From Strongylocentrotus droebachiensis (Eukaryota > Echinodermata > Echinoidea > Camarodonta > Strongylocentrotidae), in assembly GCA_035222895.1 (NCBI GenBank), contig JAVYIG010005400.1, positions 62,001 to 126,000 of the forward strand: a DNA stretch of 64,000 nucleotides, in the 5' to 3' direction. The translations under genes were made by a program, and so were the position numbers. Within the stretch, counting starts at the first letter, position 1. Every line of letters begins with the position of its first letter. A model generated the notes under the pieces. It was not told the origin of the DNA. It saw only the letters and a list, made by a program, of their open reading frames with translations, and ran no database searches. Shown in pieces: positions 44,508-56,815 of this stretch.

Positions 44508-46472
44508 GGATAGAACTCTAATATAGATGGTGATGTGTTGTCAAAATTATAAGCTGGTACCTAATGACATTTTCCAATCATCAAATCGTGAGATCCTTAG
44601 AAGTTCAAGGAGTTAGTAACGATTTTAAATTATTCATGGCTAAGCAGAAAAGATTTCAAATTGATCTCAATTGTAGTTATGGAACTTCCTATTTGAAACA
44701 CACAAAGACAAAAACTGAGATTCAATCGAATCAAGTAGTTTCATAATGTTCCTTCAATTTTTGTACTGAATTACTTGTAATCCAGAGAAAAAATAACTTT
44801 GCATACCTAGCCGAAACTATTTTATGAGAAAAGTTTATGTCATTCTAATCTAATCAAAATAGGGATAATGCAGAGTATTGGTTGCTTACAAGCATACACG
44901 TGTTTTCTTAGTAGTCAGGCAAAATAAACCATTAAACCAAATATAGCGATATTATATTCATGTTGATCGATGCACTAACTTGTCTTGGGCATTGGCAAGA
45001 TTATGACAAGCGGCTGGAAGGGGCGGGGTGGGGACCTGCCCCCCCCCCCCACTCAGTGTTATTTAGGGTACGCATATGCTTGTTCCCTCTTTTGTAAAGT
45101 ACCCCCTATCTGAGGACTGCCAACATTTCCGAACCCCCCTTTCCTGGGCTTTTCGCAGGCTTTTCCTGACTTGGAGACCCCCCTAAATCGTGAAAAATGC
45201 TCAATGTACCCCCCTAAATTCGGAATAATTTCTCAGGAGTCCAAAGAGATGAGAGAAAAAAAGAAAAAACACCCCCTTTTTAAAGAAATCTCCTGGTGAA
45301 AAGTTAATACACCCCTTTTTTTTACAATTCTCGGGCCGGACTTTGTCGCACGAAAAGTACCCCTTTACCGGACATTTTGGTAACACGCATGGGGTCCGTC
45401 CGTTCTCGGAGTGGGGGGCCGGGGGTGGGGGGGGGGGGGGGAGGGGGAGGCAACTGCCAATGTCCACATTTCCTGAAACATCCCAGAGTACAGGAGAAGA
45501 ACTTATCAAGTGCACTCAGCGCTCTAAATCTTTTGAACTTTCTGCACTACTAAATGTATAATCACATTTGTCCAGTTAATATACCAATATACTGGCAAAA
45601 ATCAGAGGAATATCTACAATAAAGCACCTTTTTGGCTCAAAATTTATATTTCACACACTACATCACTCATAGAAATTGATATCAGAATGAAGTTATTTTA
45701 ATTATCCATCTTTTGACACCAAATACCAATTCCAAAAACTTGATGTAAACGCACCAAACAGGTCCTTAATACACTAATGCACGTAAATGCATACAGTTAA
45801 TACACATGTGGGCAAAAATGTTGTTTTTGTGGAAATCAAATCAATAACTTTGGATTGCTATAACTTTTTATTGAAACGATATATAAACCTCTCCCTCGCA
45901 CAGGATATTGTCGTTGTACATAAGCAAATTCCTGGAAAGTTATGAAAAAATGCAATTCTCCTATTGTGAAATATAGAAAATAATGTTTTTTGATAGAATT
46001 CAATTTTCGAAAAAAATCACAAAAATCATGTTTTTTACTTAAACTTGCGATGTTAATTAATTTGAAATTGGTATCAAAATGTAGATAATATAACTCTTTC
46101 ATATGACACCCAACTCTTGGTGGTTTAAGGTTTCCTTAATTTGTTTTTACATAATACTATTTTATCATCAAAAGGGCCTTTTTGTGGGGGCGTCCCCCTG
46201 GCCACACCCACCACTTAGAACATGCCAGACGGTCAATTTGTTATGTGGAGCTATGCGATCTTTACATCTGTGCACATGAAAATTGGTTTCCTTCCCAGCT
46301 AGGTTGACCCCCCTGGCTCACGGTCTAGGACCCCCCAGGATATGAAGGAGGAGTCTGAAAATTTGAACCCCATCATTTTTGGCCAATTGGGACCCGTTTG
46401 CAGCCAAAACAGCAAAAAAAATCAACTTTGGCACAAAAATCCTACGGGATTACATACCATACCGCACTATTT
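44508..46472 (-). repeat. Large inverted repeat, right arm
   Basis: Reverse complement of 39,711-41,345. It contains an extra block at about 45,035-45,425 with C and G runs ('accccccttt', 'cccccctaaat') absent from the left arm. It ends about 175 bp before SQOR exon 4. Confidence 0.85.
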
Positions 46473-46647
46473 CTTATGATATGTAAATACACAAAAATTA
46501 ATGTTGAATTATCAAACTATTTGACTCTGATTTCATTCTTTATAGGCATTTTGTATACGAATGAAAGGTACATTATATCTTCTCCATTTTAGAGCCTATA
46601 AATACAGTGTATGTCAATTTGAAAACCTTACTTATTTTATGCGCTAG

Positions 46648-46857
<210 letters not shown>

Positions 46858-46969
46858 TGAAATTAAAATTGGGGGCAAAATTTAAAACAATAATAGTGCA
46901 TCAGCTCAGTCATGATAGCTCTTTTCTTTGTGAGCAATTAGCAAGAGCAACATGCCTCTTGCACACGAT

Positions 46970-47640
46970 GACAATAATAATAATAAAAACGTTACCAGGT
47001 ACTTATAAAGCGCTTACCACTATAACAAACAAAATAGACTGATAAACAATTACATATTAAACAAAACAAAAAAGAGAAAATAAACCTACATATTACAATA
47101 TTGATGGAATCAAAGTGAACAGAGTAAATTAATCATCGAAAGCAATTTTGAATAAATGTGTCTTAAGACTAGTTTTGAATAGGTTAACAGTTTGACAGTT
47201 TTTGACATTGAGAGGTAGTCTGTTCTAAAGTTCAGCAGAAGCTTTGCAAAAAGAGCGATTACCATAAGAAAGAGTTGACACAGAAGTAGACACAAGGTTT
47301 AATTGTGAAGATGACCGTAAATTGCACGAGGGTTTGTATTCCTGGATTAGTTCTTGCAGATAAATTAGTGCCAATTCATGAATGCATTTATAAGTTAAAA
47401 CTAAGATTTCGTACATAATGCGGTACATCACCGGCAACCAACGCAATTTGCGAAGTATTGAAGTGATGTGTTCACAAGAACGTGTGCGTGTTACAAGCCT
47501 GGCAGCAGAGTTTTGTGATGTTTTAAATCCAAGCCCTGAAAGTGAGAGGAAGATGCACAGTAGTACGTTGTAGTTCGGTACCTTAGATTGCTCCACTGGA
47601 GGGAAGCCACAATTTACCTGAGGTTGTTCCTACGTGAGAA
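46970..47640 (-). pseudogene. CR1/L2-like LINE RT C-terminus and 3' tail
   Basis: Minus strand 47,596-47,100: NSAARLVTRTRSCEHITSIL, LRWLPVMYRIMYEILVLTYK, LRSSSQLNLV, and after a frame change WNRLPL..LFKTSLKTHLFKIAF. This is the classic C-terminal signature of echinoderm CR1/L2 LINEs. The 3' tail ends in a TTATTATTATTGTC tract near 46,970. Confidence 0.78.
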
Positions 47641-48520
47641 AAGTCCATGAAACATGGAGGAGTGGGAGTGAAAAGGAGAAAATTACCATGGGTTGATTAG
47701 GCAACACACCCCAGTATTGCATGAAGATGTCAAAGCAGTGATGTGCATGCAACTAAGCAGTTGAAATTAAATAAACGCTGCCATATAACGTCAGTCAATA
47801 AGTGTTAGAGCATTGGAGTTCACGGACTGTCCATTGGAGATCATAGCGGGAGCGTCACTGAATTCAGATCGGCACCGGAGTCGATGGTTTGTGGTGACAC
47901 GGATGAACAATGATCGTTGACTAGCGAGAAGTGTACATGTAGATCAGTCACCATGCAGGAGACTATGGGGCAATGTGCGATTGGAATTCTACCCTAAACA
48001 GCTGTAATGTCATTAATAACCAGTAATGAAAATGCTACCCAAGCTATAGTTTTATTTGAGACATGTTCATAAGTGTTCTTAAGATGTAAGTAATTTGTAA
48101 ATTTTTCGAACATTTGATGTCGACTGAAATATTTAACAAATCACGGTTGTCTGTCCCATGTCTTTAAAAAATGATCCAGTATCTCATTCGATTTCGAAAT
48201 GGGGCAACATGATGGATCAAACACTTGCAATCAGCTGCAATTTTATCATGGCTTGAGGAAAGAATGGCCAAAAAGCTAAAAGGGCGCAATGTCAACCTGG
48301 AAAGTTTCTGAACAATCTTACACAGGAGGAACCAAGGCATGCAAACCTCTTGACAGTTTGGAGGAGCACGGGTTTGCAAGCAATGGTGTATTCATCAGTT
48401 TTGATGATGTAATTGGCTAATTTATTGACATAAAAGGGAAGGGAAGGAAAAAATGACAGTTAGCTATGAGCAATGAGAGAGGCTTGTCTCATGAAAGAGG
48501 AAGTCAACCCCCATCTTCTC
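47641..48520. other. SQOR intron 4 (or beyond), nothing recognised
   Basis: No exon recognised. Text near 48,220-48,400 has short ORFs only. Confidence 0.4.
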
Positions 48521-49020
48521 TGAATACAATTTAAACTAGACCAAAGTATGAGGAGGGAAAACCTCAGGATTTCAGGCCTTCCTGAATCCCAAGAGGAGGA
48601 TGAGGAGGTGCTGATGAAAGAAGTAATGCCAGACAGGTTTGAGCTATCAGCTAAAAAAGTTGCTACGTGCCGTCCTCATGGTGCACCCCAAAGACTCCCC
48701 AGACCCAATCAAAGGATGGACACCAAAATAAGCCAGGAAAACCAAAACCCAGCAGACCTTTTGTCAGGTTTTTGTCAAGAAGGAAGTGGGACCAGCACTT
48801 TGATAGCAGGTTTAAACACAAGGGGGGAAGATGCCTACAAATGAGGCTTCATTAACGACGATCTTACCACCATGTGATACAAGGTCCTAATGGCAGCCAA
48901 GAAGGCCCCTGATGTAAAAGGAGTTAACTCAAAGCATGGCAATGTCGTATGCAAGATGAATGATGCCCCTTTAAAACTCTTCGTTCTGCAGATGGCCTCT
49001 TTGATGATATGGTTATGATA
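48521..49020 (+). pseudogene. LINE ORF1-like fragment
   Basis: MRRENLRISGLPESQEEDEE matches the RRxNLRIxGxPE start of the RRM-like region in LINE ORF1 proteins. After frameshifts, NDDLTTM and KVLMAAKKAPDVKGVNSKHG then NVVCKMND match the ORF1 C-terminal domain. No zinc knuckle seen. An RNA-binding role is known for the family, but this copy is broken. Confidence 0.6.
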
Positions 49021-49241
49021 TTGAATATTTTTATGTCGAATCGTTCATCTTAATTCCTACCGAATGAGACTATATGATTAAAGGTAAGTGTACAAAATCT
49101 TTCGCTGTATCACATATCAACGTACGATCACTTGACAAAAACACTTGACAACAGTTATTGGTAACACTATCATATAGAGAAAACTAAATACTGATGTTAC
49201 TAAATTTCAAGTTAGCTTGACACTTTAGCCCTAATAAGGCC

Positions 49242-49290
49242 CGGGGGTGGGGGGGGGGGGGGTGCAAAATGCCGCCCCCCCCCCCTGTCG
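49242..49290. repeat. G run and C run
   Basis: G-rich 49,242-49,262 and C run 49,275-49,286, of the kind seen inside the hAT-like MITEs. Termini not identified. Confidence 0.6.
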
Positions 49291-49555
49291 AATTTTTGCA
49301 TTTTTGCATCAAAACCCCTGAACCTTTGGCGCTGAAATTTCATCGGTTTTTTCCTCATGTCTCCCGCACATTTTGATACCAAAATTGGTATGGGCGGACC
49401 TACGGTTCTGGTGTTAGGTGACAAAATATCACATGTCTATCGAAATATGTAATTCTCACAAATGTGAGTGTTTAAGTATATTTCCCCCCAAAAAATTGCA
49501 TATTGTCATAACAAATATTAATAAAAAAAATTAAAATAAACATAAAAGAAAATAA

Positions 49556-52500
49556 ACATTATTATATACCTCACTTAAGAAATCCAGCCATCTGATTGGT
49601 CGAAATCGCAGTCGTGATTTTAGCCATTCCCATAAATAAACGAAAAAAGCCAAACCTATGTAATAGTTCTAGAGTAAATCGGTAAAATCCCGGCAAAATT
49701 CCAGTTACCGGGAACATAGTCATATCTTGCTGAAATACCCATTGGTTCACGTGTTAAAATCTGGTTTGAGCAAGCGGGGATACCATACATTGTGTGTGTG
49801 CGAATTGGTCACTTAATTTTTAGATTTTTAAATAAGACGACTGATGATGTCGATCGTACTACTAAATCCGGCCTAGATTCTACTTATAGTTTCCAAACAA
49901 GGCAAAAATGGCTGAAGAAACTCTTCCTAGATTTCAACGGTGGCTGATATCTCCTCTAAGAAGGCTACTATGGGTGTAAAGGCGAAGGGAGACGTCGTTC
50001 TACATGTCGGGTCAAATGACTTGTGGAAAGGTAATGGTAGTACATCCACCGCCGATGACATCATAGTCTTAGCAGACGTGAATACAGCAAAAGGCGGTGA
50101 TTTTTTGCTTGTCTAGTGTTATTCACCGCAGATGGGAATCGGTTCATCAGAGGCGCAGTGTCGATGGGGTAAATGGGCGATTGAAAAGAGCTGCCCGTGA
50201 AAGGAGATGGGGGTTTCATTGACAACGATAACATAGGTGACAGGCACCTTGGCAGAGATGGGGTCCACATCAATAAGACAGGACAAGCTGTTCTTGCCTC
50301 GAATCTACGCCACTTCATTGAGCGACCCCAAGGGCCACCTACACCTACTCAGCAAAGGTCCTATGACGAAGTTGTCGGATCTTCAACGCAGGATTTCGAG
50401 ATGATTGCACCGAGAGGTAGGCTAAAATCTGCACCTGCTCTTCCAATGCTTCCACTGGCAAAAGCTCAACAGGGGTGGCAGGAGCATCTACATCTCGTCG
50501 TGGCAACATGCAGTTAAACTCTGTCTCTGGTACTGGCATACTGCATCATAATCTTCAGGAACAATTAGAAGGTGGTTCAGTTCCTCCGTTTAAAAACGGG
50601 CTTAAAATTTGCTCATTGAATATTCATAGCTTAGTTGCTAAGATTGACGAACTTAGATTACTTCAGAGAAATGCATCATTTGATGTTATTGGTTTAAATG
50701 AAACATTTTGCGACTCCATGATTGATGATTCTGAATTGTATATAGATGATTATATATTATTACGTAGAGACCGTACAAGACATGGTGGTGGTGTGGCTGT
50801 ATATATATCCAAGAGGTTCAATTATAAAAGAAGGGATGATTTGATTTCATCTACTTTAGAATGCCTTTGGTTTGAATTGCATTATCCAAATAAGTCTCCC
50901 ATCCTGGTTGGAGAGTTTTACAGACCTCCAAATTCTCACGTTGATTTCTTTGAAGAATTAGACAGAGATTTGGACTCTGCTCTCTTGGAAGATATGAGCT
51001 GTATTATTTTAGGTGATTTCAATTGTGATTGTATGCCACACCAACTTGATCTGAATGCTGAAAAGTTAATATTATATACAAATATGTACTGGCTAAGTCT
51101 AGCTGACTTAGCTGACTTATTGATACTGCCACAAGAGTTACAAATACCTCTTCTACTTTAATTGATTTAATATTTGTATCAGACAAGGAACTTTACAATG
51201 AATGGGGAATATTTGAAACTAGCATAAGAGATCATTATTTGGTGTATACGATTCGCCATTTTAGTGCAAAGATCCATAACAAATCTGAATACGCAGAATT
51301 TCGCTGGTTTAAAAATCTTGAAGAGGAGAAATTTTACAGTGAATTGAGAAGTACTCCTTGGCAGATCATAAAAGATAAAGATAATGTTGATGTTGCTTGG
51401 GATATCATATGTGGTTGACTCTATTCAATAATATAATCAACAAGCACATACCAGTATGTAAAAAGCAGATAAGAAAAAAGGCATGTCCATGGATATCTGA
51501 CGAGATTGCTAAGCTTATGACGAAACGTGATAAAGTTCTCAAAGCTGCTAAAGCTAACAAAAGTGATGATCTTTGGGACACCTACAAATATCTAAAGAAT
51601 AAAGTTATTCATCTCATGAGAAAAAGAAAAAGAGAATATAAGGCAAACCAGCTCTCACAAAATCATAACAATAGTAAGCAAATGTGGAGATGTTTGAGAA
51701 ACCTTGTGCCTAAGTCATTACCTATTTCTCCCAATAGCATAAAAGTTGATGGTGCTAATGTGTTAGACAATGCAAAGCATGATAGAGCAAAGAGTTTTTT
51801 TGCCTCAAAAATCCTTAAAGTTACTTTATAACAGTCTACTGTTGTCACGATTAGATTACTGCTCTGTTGTATGGTCCAACAGATTTCATTCTCATACAAC
51901 TAAGCTGCAAAAAATTCAAAAGAGGGCCGCAAGAATAATATTGAACAAGACATATGACACACCGTTGGCTGATTTGTTCTTACAAGTCTTAAATGGATGA
52001 CACTAGACAAGCGGTTTGAGTTAAGTCGCGTTATGATGATATATAAATGCGTTCATAACTTAGCACCTTCTTACCTTCAGGTAGGCTTAATCAATCCTAA
52101 TGATGTACATGAGCATCATACAAGGCAAATAGACTGGATGTCTACGTGTGCCTAGATTTCACACTGATTGTTATAAGTGTAGCCCAATTGTTTCTTCCAT
52201 ATTTGAATGGAATAAGCTAGATAATTCGTTGAGAACGGCTTCCTCTGTATAATTATTTAAGAGATTGTTTAAACAAAATTGTAATTTGTGAATGGCTCAG
52301 CCGAACATACACTACGTGCATGTTCTGTAATATTAAGATGACTTATTCACATGACTAAATCAATATTTTCCTATTGACATTACTGTTTACTAGGTTAATG
52401 ATATATGTTTAATTTGCAAACGAGTATTACTTGTTTAACTGTTTTGTATAAACGTTATGAACGATGTAAATATGTTCATGTTTATTCAGGGACCAATGGA

Positions 52501-53290
52501 AGACCACTACATGTTGGTAAAAATGGGCTACCCTGTCAAAAGATTAGAAATAAATAAATGAATAAGAACTTCTTGATGATGATCAATTGCAAGACTTGAT
52601 TAATTCTGCTGACAGCAAGAACACCAAAAGGGTATGGGAAATTCTCCATAAAAATATTCGAAGATTAGGTCTAGAGTTTAGATCTAGGCTACCTGCAAGT
52701 TATCAACACAGACCTCGATAGCGTAAACAAACTTCCGAATTCGTAGCTGAACAATGTAGATCTAGGCCTAGGCCTACTCCAAAAGTTTTACGCTGGTGCT
52801 ATAGGCCTAGCTAGACAAGTCAATGTTAACTATTAGATTCGGACTTCAGCGTCATTTCCTCAAGTCTAACAATGTCGACATCATAAATTATAGGCATGAA
52901 GATCTTTCCAATTCGACAAGACTTTTTAAGTGTTTTTTTAGCAATGCTTAAAGTAGAAGGAAAGGGAGTTGTGGCTCACAAACCAGCTATCTCAGCAGAA
53001 GACATGGACAAAATCCAAGGTTCGCTTGATTTGGATGATCCTGTAGGTCTTCAGGACAAGGTATTTATTGATGTTATGACACTCAACAGCTTCGAAATTT
53101 GTGAGGAATTAGGCCTAGGGGGAAAATGCTACATAGCTAGTCTAACTCTCAAAAATACACTCACAAAACTAGAGAAAAGCCAAGGTGGTGTCAAAAGTTG
53201 ACTCTTTTTTCAGTATATAAAAGTAATAATGACTGCTTTCTCAAAGCACTCATTACTAAACCATCTTATTCAATAAACTTCAATCTACCA
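49556..53290 (+). pseudogene. Crypton-like recombinase copy 1, LINE-split
   Basis: 5' text 'tatacctcacttaag' (49,562) recurs at the start of copy 2 (59,957). A start at 49,909 reads MAEETLPRFQ, is cut by a LINE (about 49,945-52,560), and resumes LDDDQLQDLINSADSKNTKR (52,572 on). Later VVAHKPAISAEDMDKIQGSL, DDPVGLQDKVFIDVM (52,970-53,080) is the HKPAI...GLxxKVxFDIM block found in Crypton-derived proteins such as the ZMYM/KCTD1/QRICH1 DUF3504 group. The catalytic Arg and the C-terminal H-x-x-R/Tyr box are missing. A short palindrome (53,231-53,257) sits near the 3' end. The family identification is from memory. Confidence 0.6.
49945..52560 (+). pseudogene. LINE with SGNH and endonuclease, RT deleted
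   Basis: Order: SGNH-hydrolase-like region (VVLHVGSNDLWKG; FIDNDNI; HLGRDGVHINKTGQAVLASN, the DxxH block); APE endonuclease (KICSLNIHSL, FDVIGLNETF, LLRRDRTRHGGGVAVYI, CIILGDFNCDC; 50,590-51,030); linker KACPWISDEIAKLMTKRDKV; then at about 51,825 a direct jump to LLYNSLLLSRLDYCSVVWSN, the region after the RT core. The whole RT palm is deleted. Further frameshifts follow. The 3' end is 'gaaataaataaatgaataag'. SGNH-endonuclease-RT architecture is known in CR1-like LINEs. Confidence 0.75.
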
Positions 53291-53400
53291 CCATGTTAAT
53301 TTTCACATTAATTGGACCTTCGTAGGCCCCCCGGCCGTATTAAGACCTCAAATAGACCGGCCTTTTTAGGGTGAAAGTAGTTTGAAGTTGACAAAAAAGC

Positions 53401-53640
53401 ATGCGTTCTAATGGGAGACTTCAGTATTGTTATTCAAAATCCTTGTTACTCTACAAATATGTTTGTTACCTCTATTCATTGCATGGAATTGCAACAGTTG
53501 ATACAAGGTTTTACTACAAAAAAATATGCCATTTAGCCTCGCTGATTGATCATATTTACATAAATGTTACTACAAATCGTGTCTATGTTGGAACCCTTAA
53601 TGTTTCAGGTCATTTGCCTACGTTCGGTATTTTAATGCCT
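53401..53640 (+). pseudogene. LINE endonuclease fragment
   Basis: MGDFSIVIQNPCYSTNMFVT and LQQLIQGFT, then after a frameshift ASLIDHIYINVTTNRVYVGT, NVSGHLPTFGIL. These match GDFN, QLIxxPT, LIDHIxTN and DxSDHxPxF of APE-type LINE endonucleases. Catalytic residues are altered (N to S, D to G). A family-C Helitron fragment begins directly after it. Confidence 0.65.
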
Positions 53641-54045
53641 CCGTTACAAAGTAGTGTGAGGCTTTATCTTTTCGGGTTGTCCGTCCGTATGTACTGTACG
53701 CCTGTATGTCTTGTGATAGCGTTATCTCAAGAACCGATTGATGGATTTCTGCCAAACTTGGGTCATGTATGTATCTTGCAGAGCTAATGAACTGATTAGA
53801 TTTTGGGGGCGCAAGGTCAAAGGTCACAGGGCTCATTATGTATGCAAAAATAGCTTGTGATCACATCAGAACAAATGGACAGATTACCGACAAGCTCAGG
53901 ACGTATGTATCTTGCTGAGCCAATGAATTGATTAGATTTTCGGGTCATGATGTCAAAGGTCATGGGGCTCATTATGTTTGCAAAAATAGCTTATGATCAC
54001 ATCATTAGAACAGATGGACATATTACCATCAAACCAGGGTATGTG
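53634..54045 (+). mobile_element. Helitron-like C, 5' part
   Basis: Starts AATGCCTCCGTTACAAAGTA inside a T run, with degraded hairpin partner, the GTCCGTCCGT tract and three body repeats. It lacks the 3' palindrome and CTAG. Confidence 0.65.
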
Positions 54046-54732
54046 AGTTAAATGGATTCCCCATCTAAGAGGGCCCTTTGAAGCACTCCGCTGCACCGAG
54101 AGTCTTTTTTCCCCCTATCATAATCCCCTAAATCCCCCACCCGGACCGCACAGCTCGTAAATCTCACTCCCGAAACTGAGTGTCATAGGGCTCGCGAAAT
54201 GCATTGTTGGAAATACACATCGGCTGCTATCAACAAAAATGGCGGCGTACAGTAGGGAAGAGTATTTGGTAGGCGACGATTTAGACTTTCTGACTGCGGA
54301 TTTTGAGGAAGATTTGATTCTTGAGCCTGGTGTATGGGAAGTTGGAGTCCAAAACAAGTTATGCACGTGTGAAATTCCATCAACGTAAAATCTTATTCGT
54401 TGCAGCGAACCAGAATGTACGGTTAAATGGTTTCATCGTGATGTAGGCCACTCCAGCAAAGCATAGATAGTTGATACTAATGCGTATTGACTATTAGCAC
54501 TGCAGTACGTGTAAATAGGCAGCATTTAAATACATAAATAGTCAATACACTCGCAACATACAAATGCACATAATTATCCCGATGCGGTTGATAGACAAGT
54601 TTGACAGTAGACTCATACAATTTTAATTTTTAAATTATTCTTTCTAACATCGGAAAGTTGAACAAATTGTATTTTAATCCTCTTTAGGTGTCATCAATTG
54701 TCACTAAAGTACTGCCTTTGAATGAAATCAGT

Positions 54733-55109
54733 GGCTTTCATCGAAAGGGTGCGGTGCGGTGCGGCGCGGTGTTGTGAGCTAAACGCACCCATTCGATAAA
54801 AGGCCCACCGCTTTTCTCGAAAGGGTGCGTTGAACACAGAGGACCGTCTTAGCACACCCTTTCGAGAAAAGAGGGGGGCCTTTTCTCGAAAGGGTGCGTC
54901 GACTAGTCTTTCACATCAGTCGTTTAAAATGTTTAAGGAATAGAAATGTCGTTTTATAAATTGAAATCATAAAAATTGAAACTACTTTTTGCGTAGTCTT
55001 GCAGATCAGGCATTTATAAGAATTATAAAAACGGGGGGCCTTTTATCGAATGGGTGCGTTGAACTCACCACACCGCGCCGCACCGCACCCCACCCTTTCG
55101 ATGAAAGCC
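54733..55109. mobile_element. Foldback MITE, 9-bp duplication GAAATCAGT
   Basis: Ends GGCTTTCATCGAAAGGGTG / CACCCTTTCGATGAAAGCC, with terminal inverted repeats of about 70 bp that include GCGGTGCGGCGCGGTG and AACGCACCCATTCGATAAAA. GAAATCAGT flanks it on both sides (54,724-54,732; 55,110-55,118). The repeat at 9,545-9,720 gives the same locus without insertion and with one GAAATCAGT. A 9-bp duplication with long TIRs suggests a Mutator-like or foldback group. The interior repeats 'cttttctcgaaagggtgcg' twice and its complement once. Non-coding. Confidence 0.88.
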
Positions 55110-55226
55110 GAAATCAGTTGAGTTTTGTACAGTGGTGTTTGAAATGTTGAGAATCAATAGCACAACTTGTAATACACGGCCAGGGTAGTAATGCAGCTAT
55201 GTGTGTTTCCACCAACAACATCCAGC

Positions 55227-55983
55227 GGGGTCCATTCGCTATTCATAAGGACCGTTATTCATAAGGACCTCTATTCATAAGGACTGCTATACATAACGTG
55301 TAACTTAATACCTGTAGGTCCGCTATTCATAATGGTAAAAGAGGGTCACTATTCATAAAGAAATAAGGTTCGTTACTCATAAGAATCGCTATTCATAATA
55401 TGAAATCAGGGTCGCTATTCATAATACAAGAAGAGGGTCGCTATTCATAATACAAAATGAGGTTCATTACTCATAAAGGTCGCTATTCATAACACGAGAA
55501 GAGGGTCTCTATTCATAATACGAAATGAGGTTCGCTCTTCATAATACCACGAGAGGGTCGCTATTCATAATAGGAGAAGAGGGTCGCTATTCATAATAGG
55601 AGTAGAGGGTCGCTATTCATAATACGAAATGAGTTTCGCTATTCATAATAGAAGAAGAGGGTCGCTATTCATAATAGGCGAAGAGGGTCGCTATTTATAA
55701 TAGGAGAAGAGGGTCGCTATTCATAATAGGAGAAGAGGATCGCTATTCATAATAGGAGAAGAGGGTCGCTATTCATAATAGGAGAAGAGGGTCGCTATTC
55801 ATAATAGGAGAAGAGGGTCGTTATTCATAATACGAAATGAGATTCGCTATTCATAATACCACGAGAAGGTCGATATTCATAATAGAAGAGGGTCGCTATT
55901 CATAATAGGAGAAGAAGGTCGCTATTCATAATAGGAGTAGAGGGTCGCTATGCATAATACGAATGAGGTTCGCTATTCATATA
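55227..55983 (+). repeat. Left arm minisatellite of foldback
   Basis: About 29 monomers. The first four are 16-bp 'attcataaggacc' type; later ones are 25-26 bp with two main variants, '..taggagaagag' and '..tacgaaatgag'. Confidence 0.9.
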
Positions 55984-56164
55984 GGCCACACGGTCCCAAA
56001 CATTTGAAGAAAATATTTATTAAAAATAATTAGTTTAGTGTCCCATCATTCCGGTCACCCCCCCCCCCCCCCCCCTCCCTCCCACTCCGGGGTCGGATTT
56101 GTCTTCTTTTTCATTTCTACTAACATTATTATGATTGTTTCATTTTCCCTTTAAAGCAGGGTCG

Positions 56165-56815
56165 TAGCCAGAGTCGAGAATGAAACAACGAATCGTCTTC
56201 TTTCTCTATTAATTGCATTAAACAATGAAAGGTCAAATCTTACGCGCTTTGCGCAAGAGGGGGGGGGGGGAATAGAATTCAGACAAGGATTAATAGTCGA
56301 GAATGGTACAACAAATCCTCTTCTTTCTCTAATAATTTGATGAAACATCAAAGCTTCCGCGCTTCGCGCCGGAGGTGGAGGGGGAACCAAATTCAGACAA
56401 GGAAAATGGGTTGAGAATGGTACAACGAATCGTCTTATTTCTCTAATAATTTCATTAAATTATGAAAGGTCAAAGCTTACGCGCTTTGCGCAAAAGGGGG
56501 GGGGGGAATAGAATTCAGACAAGGATTAAAAGTCGAGAATGGTACAACAAATCCTCTTCTTTCTCTAATAATTTAATGAAACAACCAAGCTTCCGCGCTT
56601 CGCGGCGGAGAGGGAGAGGGGGAACCAAATTCAGACAAGAAATAAGAGTCGAGAATGATACAACAAATCATTCTTTTTCTTTAATAATTAATGAAAGGTC
56701 AAAGCGAGGGGGAAAACTGAATTCAGACAAGGATTAAGAGTCGAGAATGGTACAATAAATCGTCTTCTTTTTCTAATAATTAAAGAAAGTTCAAAGCTTT
56801 CGCGCGTAATGGTTG
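56165..56815. repeat. ~120-bp tandem repeat in foldback core
   Basis: Six units, each with 'gtcgagaatggtacaac', 'ttctttctctaataatt', 'aaaggtcaaagctt', 'cgcgcttcgcg' or 'gcgctttgcgc' and 'gaattcagacaagga'. Units begin near 56,172, 56,296, 56,411, 56,531, 56,648 and 56,729. The long frame across 56,462-56,737 is a by-product. Confidence 0.85.

Noticed and set aside
40075-46102. Matching ORFs in the two inverted-repeat arms (97 and 88 codons)
   Set aside because: They match because the arms are near-identical DNA; a compensated frameshift changes about ten residues and the starts differ, so no protein-level conservation.
56462-56737. 91-codon ORF
   Set aside because: Lies entirely within the 120-bp tandem repeat.
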